The notes under the pieces were generated by a model. It did not search any database. It saw only the letters and a list, made by a program, of their open reading frames with translations, and was not told the origin of the DNA. The position numbers and the translations under genes are program-made. A stretch of 7,618 nt of DNA from JBBQHM01 sp038323965 (GTDB taxonomy: Bacteria; Verrucomicrobiota; Verrucomicrobiia; Chthoniobacterales; UBA10450): the NCBI GenBank assembly GCA_038323965.1, contig JBBQHM010000107.1, positions 1 to 7,618 of the forward strand, written 5' to 3'. Every line of letters begins with the position of its first letter. Positions within the stretch are counted from its first letter, which is position 1. Below, one piece after another: positions 6,322 to 7,618 of the stretch.

Positions 6322-6946
6322 ACAGCTCGAACTTGGATTCGCGGCATCGCCCTCACGCGCAGCTTCTGTCGTTATAGGGCAGGCGCTCCGGTTGCCACCC
6401 TTAATGGCGGCGACCGATGCGGTCGCTCTCCAAACAAGTCGTGACGCGACGCTCGAGCAACAAGCCCGCACTCTTCTTCACAATCTCGGCGCAGCCGCTC
6501 TCGCCAACTCCGTGATCGTCGAGTGGAATCCGCGGATGCGGAGCACGGCCGGGCGCGCGGATTACCGCAAAAACGTCGTCGCGTTAAATCCCGCAATCCG
6601 TACTCACGATGAACGCGAGATTGACCGCACGCTCCGCCACGAGCTTGCGCATCTGCTCGCCCACGCGCGCGCTGGCCGGAAAAGAATCGCACCGCACGGC
6701 CCGGAATGGCGGCGCGCCTGTGCCGACCTCGGCATTCCTGGCGAACAACGCTGCCACGCCATGCCATTGCCAACTCGCAGTTTGCGGAAACCTTTTCTCT
6801 ATCGTTGTCCGAATTGCGGGATCACCTATCCCCGCGTGCGAAAGATACGCCGGACCGTCGCGTGTCTCGCCTGCTGTCGCGAAAATAATGGCGGCAGATT
6901 CGATGTGAAATTCAAGCTGCGATTGATTAAAAACACGCTCGGCTAA
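6299..6946 (+). CDS. SprT-like zinc metalloprotein with C-terminal zinc ribbon
   Basis: Putative zinc metallopeptidase of the SprT/Spartan type, 215 residues. Seen: HELAH at 114-118 (the HExxH zinc site with Glu115 as the likely catalytic base), the downstream third ligand in APHGPEW (His133), and a treble-clef or ribbon pair CPNC (170-173) and CLACC (189-193). The upstream strand VVALNPAI (93-100) is also typical. Eukaryotic Spartan cleaves DNA-protein crosslinks; the role of bacterial SprT proteins is poorly defined, so a repair role is inferred. Residues 1-60 are not recognisable, apart from a hydrophobic QLELGF segment (9-14). The start is uncertain: GTG at 6299 overlaps the desulfurase end by 23 bases, and ATG at 6308 by 14; neither has a good ribosome site. 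Translation probably couples to the desulfurase. The stop TAA overlaps the prfB stop on the other strand. Confidence 0.88.
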   Translation: MALMPRCEQLELGFAASPSRAASVVIGQALRLPPLMAATDAVALQTSRDATLEQQARTLLHNLGAAALANSVIVEWNPRMRSTAGRADYRKNVVALNPAIRTHDEREIDRTLRHELAHLLAHARAGRKRIAPHGPEWRRACADLGIPGEQRCHAMPLPTRSLRKPFLYRCPNCGITYPRVRKIRRTVACLACCRENNGGRFDVKFKLRLIKNTLG

Positions 6947-7618
6947 ATCTCATTTTCGTCGCCGCCGGCGGACGTCTGACCGCGCAGCTTAGCCTGGATA
7001 AAAAGATCGATGTCGCCGTCCATCACCGCCTGCACGTTGCTCGTTTCCGCCCCCGTCCGGTGATCTTTCACCATTTGATACGGCTGGAAAACGTACGAGC
7101 GAATCTGACTACCCCAAGCGACGTCCCCTTTCTCGCCGTACTGCCGATCGATCTCGGCGCGCTTTTTGTCCTGCTCGAGTTCGTAGAGTTTCGCTTTCAA
7201 CATCTTCATCGCGAGCTCACGATTCCGGCCCTGGCTTCTCTCGGCCTGACAGGCAACGACGATTCCACTCGGCTTGTGCACGATCCGCACTGCAGTCTCG
7301 ACTTTGTTCACGTTTTGGCCGCCTTTGCCACCCGCACGATAGGTGCCGACGTCGATGTCCGCCGGATTGATTTCGATCGGCGCGCTTTCGGCGACTTCTG
7401 GAACGGCATCGACACTCGCGAACGAGGTGTGTCTCCGCTTATTCGAGTCGAAGGGCGAAATGCGAACCAGCCGATGGACCCCGCGTTCGGTGCTGAGATA
7501 ACCGAAGGCATTTTCCCCGCTAACGAGAAATGTGGCAGACTTGATTCCGGCCTCGTCTCCCACCTGCACATCAATCGTTTGCGAGGTGAACCCATGCCGC
7601 TCGATCCAGCGCTGATAC
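6943..7618 (-). CDS. prfB: Peptide chain release factor 2, N-terminal part outside the window
   Basis: Release factor that reads UGA and UAA stop codons and triggers peptide release at the ribosome. About 225 C-terminal residues are visible, beginning YQRWIERHGFTSQTIDVQVG, which aligns by eye with the middle of known RF2 proteins, so the gene continues past the right edge; the GTG at 7569 is an internal valine and not a start. The codon-recognition tripeptide is SPF at 7458-7450 (within SPFDSNKRRHTSF), which marks RF2; RF1 has PxT. The peptidyl-transfer motif GGQ lies at 7323-7315 in GGKGGQNVNKVET. Other family blocks are GVHRLVRISPF, EINPADIDVGTYRAGG, CQAERSQGRNRELAMKMLKA and WGSQIRSYVF, then ETSNVQAVMDGDIDLFI. 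The acidic, Gly-rich tail ends DENEI. Whether the known RF2 programmed frameshift exists cannot be judged, because that region is outside the window. Confidence 0.97.
   Translation of the reverse strand, partial: YQRWIERHGFTSQTIDVQVGDEAGIKSATFLVSGENAFGYLSTERGVHRLVRISPFDSNKRRHTSFASVDAVPEVAESAPIEINPADIDVGTYRAGGKGGQNVNKVETAVRIVHKPSGIVVACQAERSQGRNRELAMKMLKAKLYELEQDKKRAEIDRQYGEKGDVAWGSQIRSYVFQPYQMVKDHRTGAETSNVQAVMDGDIDLFIQAKLRGQTSAGGDENEI

Noticed and set aside
7567..7569. GTG at 7569 as the start of prfB
   Set aside because: The frame stays open to the edge and the upstream residues (YQRWIERHGFTSQTID) match the RF2 family, so this is an internal valine.
1..7618. Mobile element, defence system or CRISPR array
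   Set aside because: No transposase, integrase, nuclease or toxin gene, no direct-repeat array and no terminal inverted repeats were seen; the genes are ordinary chromosomal families.

Overview
This is GC-rich bacterial chromosome, densely packed with nine genes, two of them cut by the window edges. No mobile element, CRISPR array, tRNA, rRNA or phage gene is visible. Protein content and sequence style (DUF5996, an RsbW-like ATPase in front of ruvB, an EpsC-type serine acetyltransferase next to a NifS-like desulfurase, a SprT-like protein with a zinc ribbon) suggest an environmental bacterium, possibly soil Verrucomicrobiota. That placement is an inference from general resemblance and no marker in the window proves it.

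Layout. Positions 1-2608 hold three genes on the minus strand, read right to left: a small secreted protein with two possible PepSY-like units (2608-1865), a DUF5996 protein (1860-907) and an AraC-family regulator (878 to beyond position 1, C-terminus cut). Gaps of 4 and 28 bases suggest one transcript. Positions 2609-2717 are a divergent intergenic region. On the plus strand an RsbW-type GHKL ATPase (2718-3119) overlaps ruvB (3116-4126) by four bases. After a 105-base gap comes a second tightly coupled plus-strand group: serine O-acetyltransferase (4232-5164, TTG start with a good Shine-Dalgarno), cysteine desulfurase (5161-6321, ATGA overlap) and a SprT-like metalloprotein (6299 or 6308 to 6946). 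The minus-strand prfB gene (release factor 2, 5' end beyond the right edge) meets it tail to tail, with the two stop codons overlapping.

How they fit. The acetyltransferase makes O-acetylserine, the precursor of cysteine, and the desulfurase takes sulfur from cysteine for Fe-S clusters or thiolated cofactors, so these two form a cysteine-to-sulfur unit. RuvB is the Holliday-junction branch-migration motor; neither ruvA nor ruvC is beside it, and its coupling to an anti-sigma-type kinase is the least expected arrangement here. The minus-strand group joins two poorly understood proteins to a regulator that may control them. I found no convincing undescribed system; the findings are mainly unusual gene arrangements and uncharacterised proteins.
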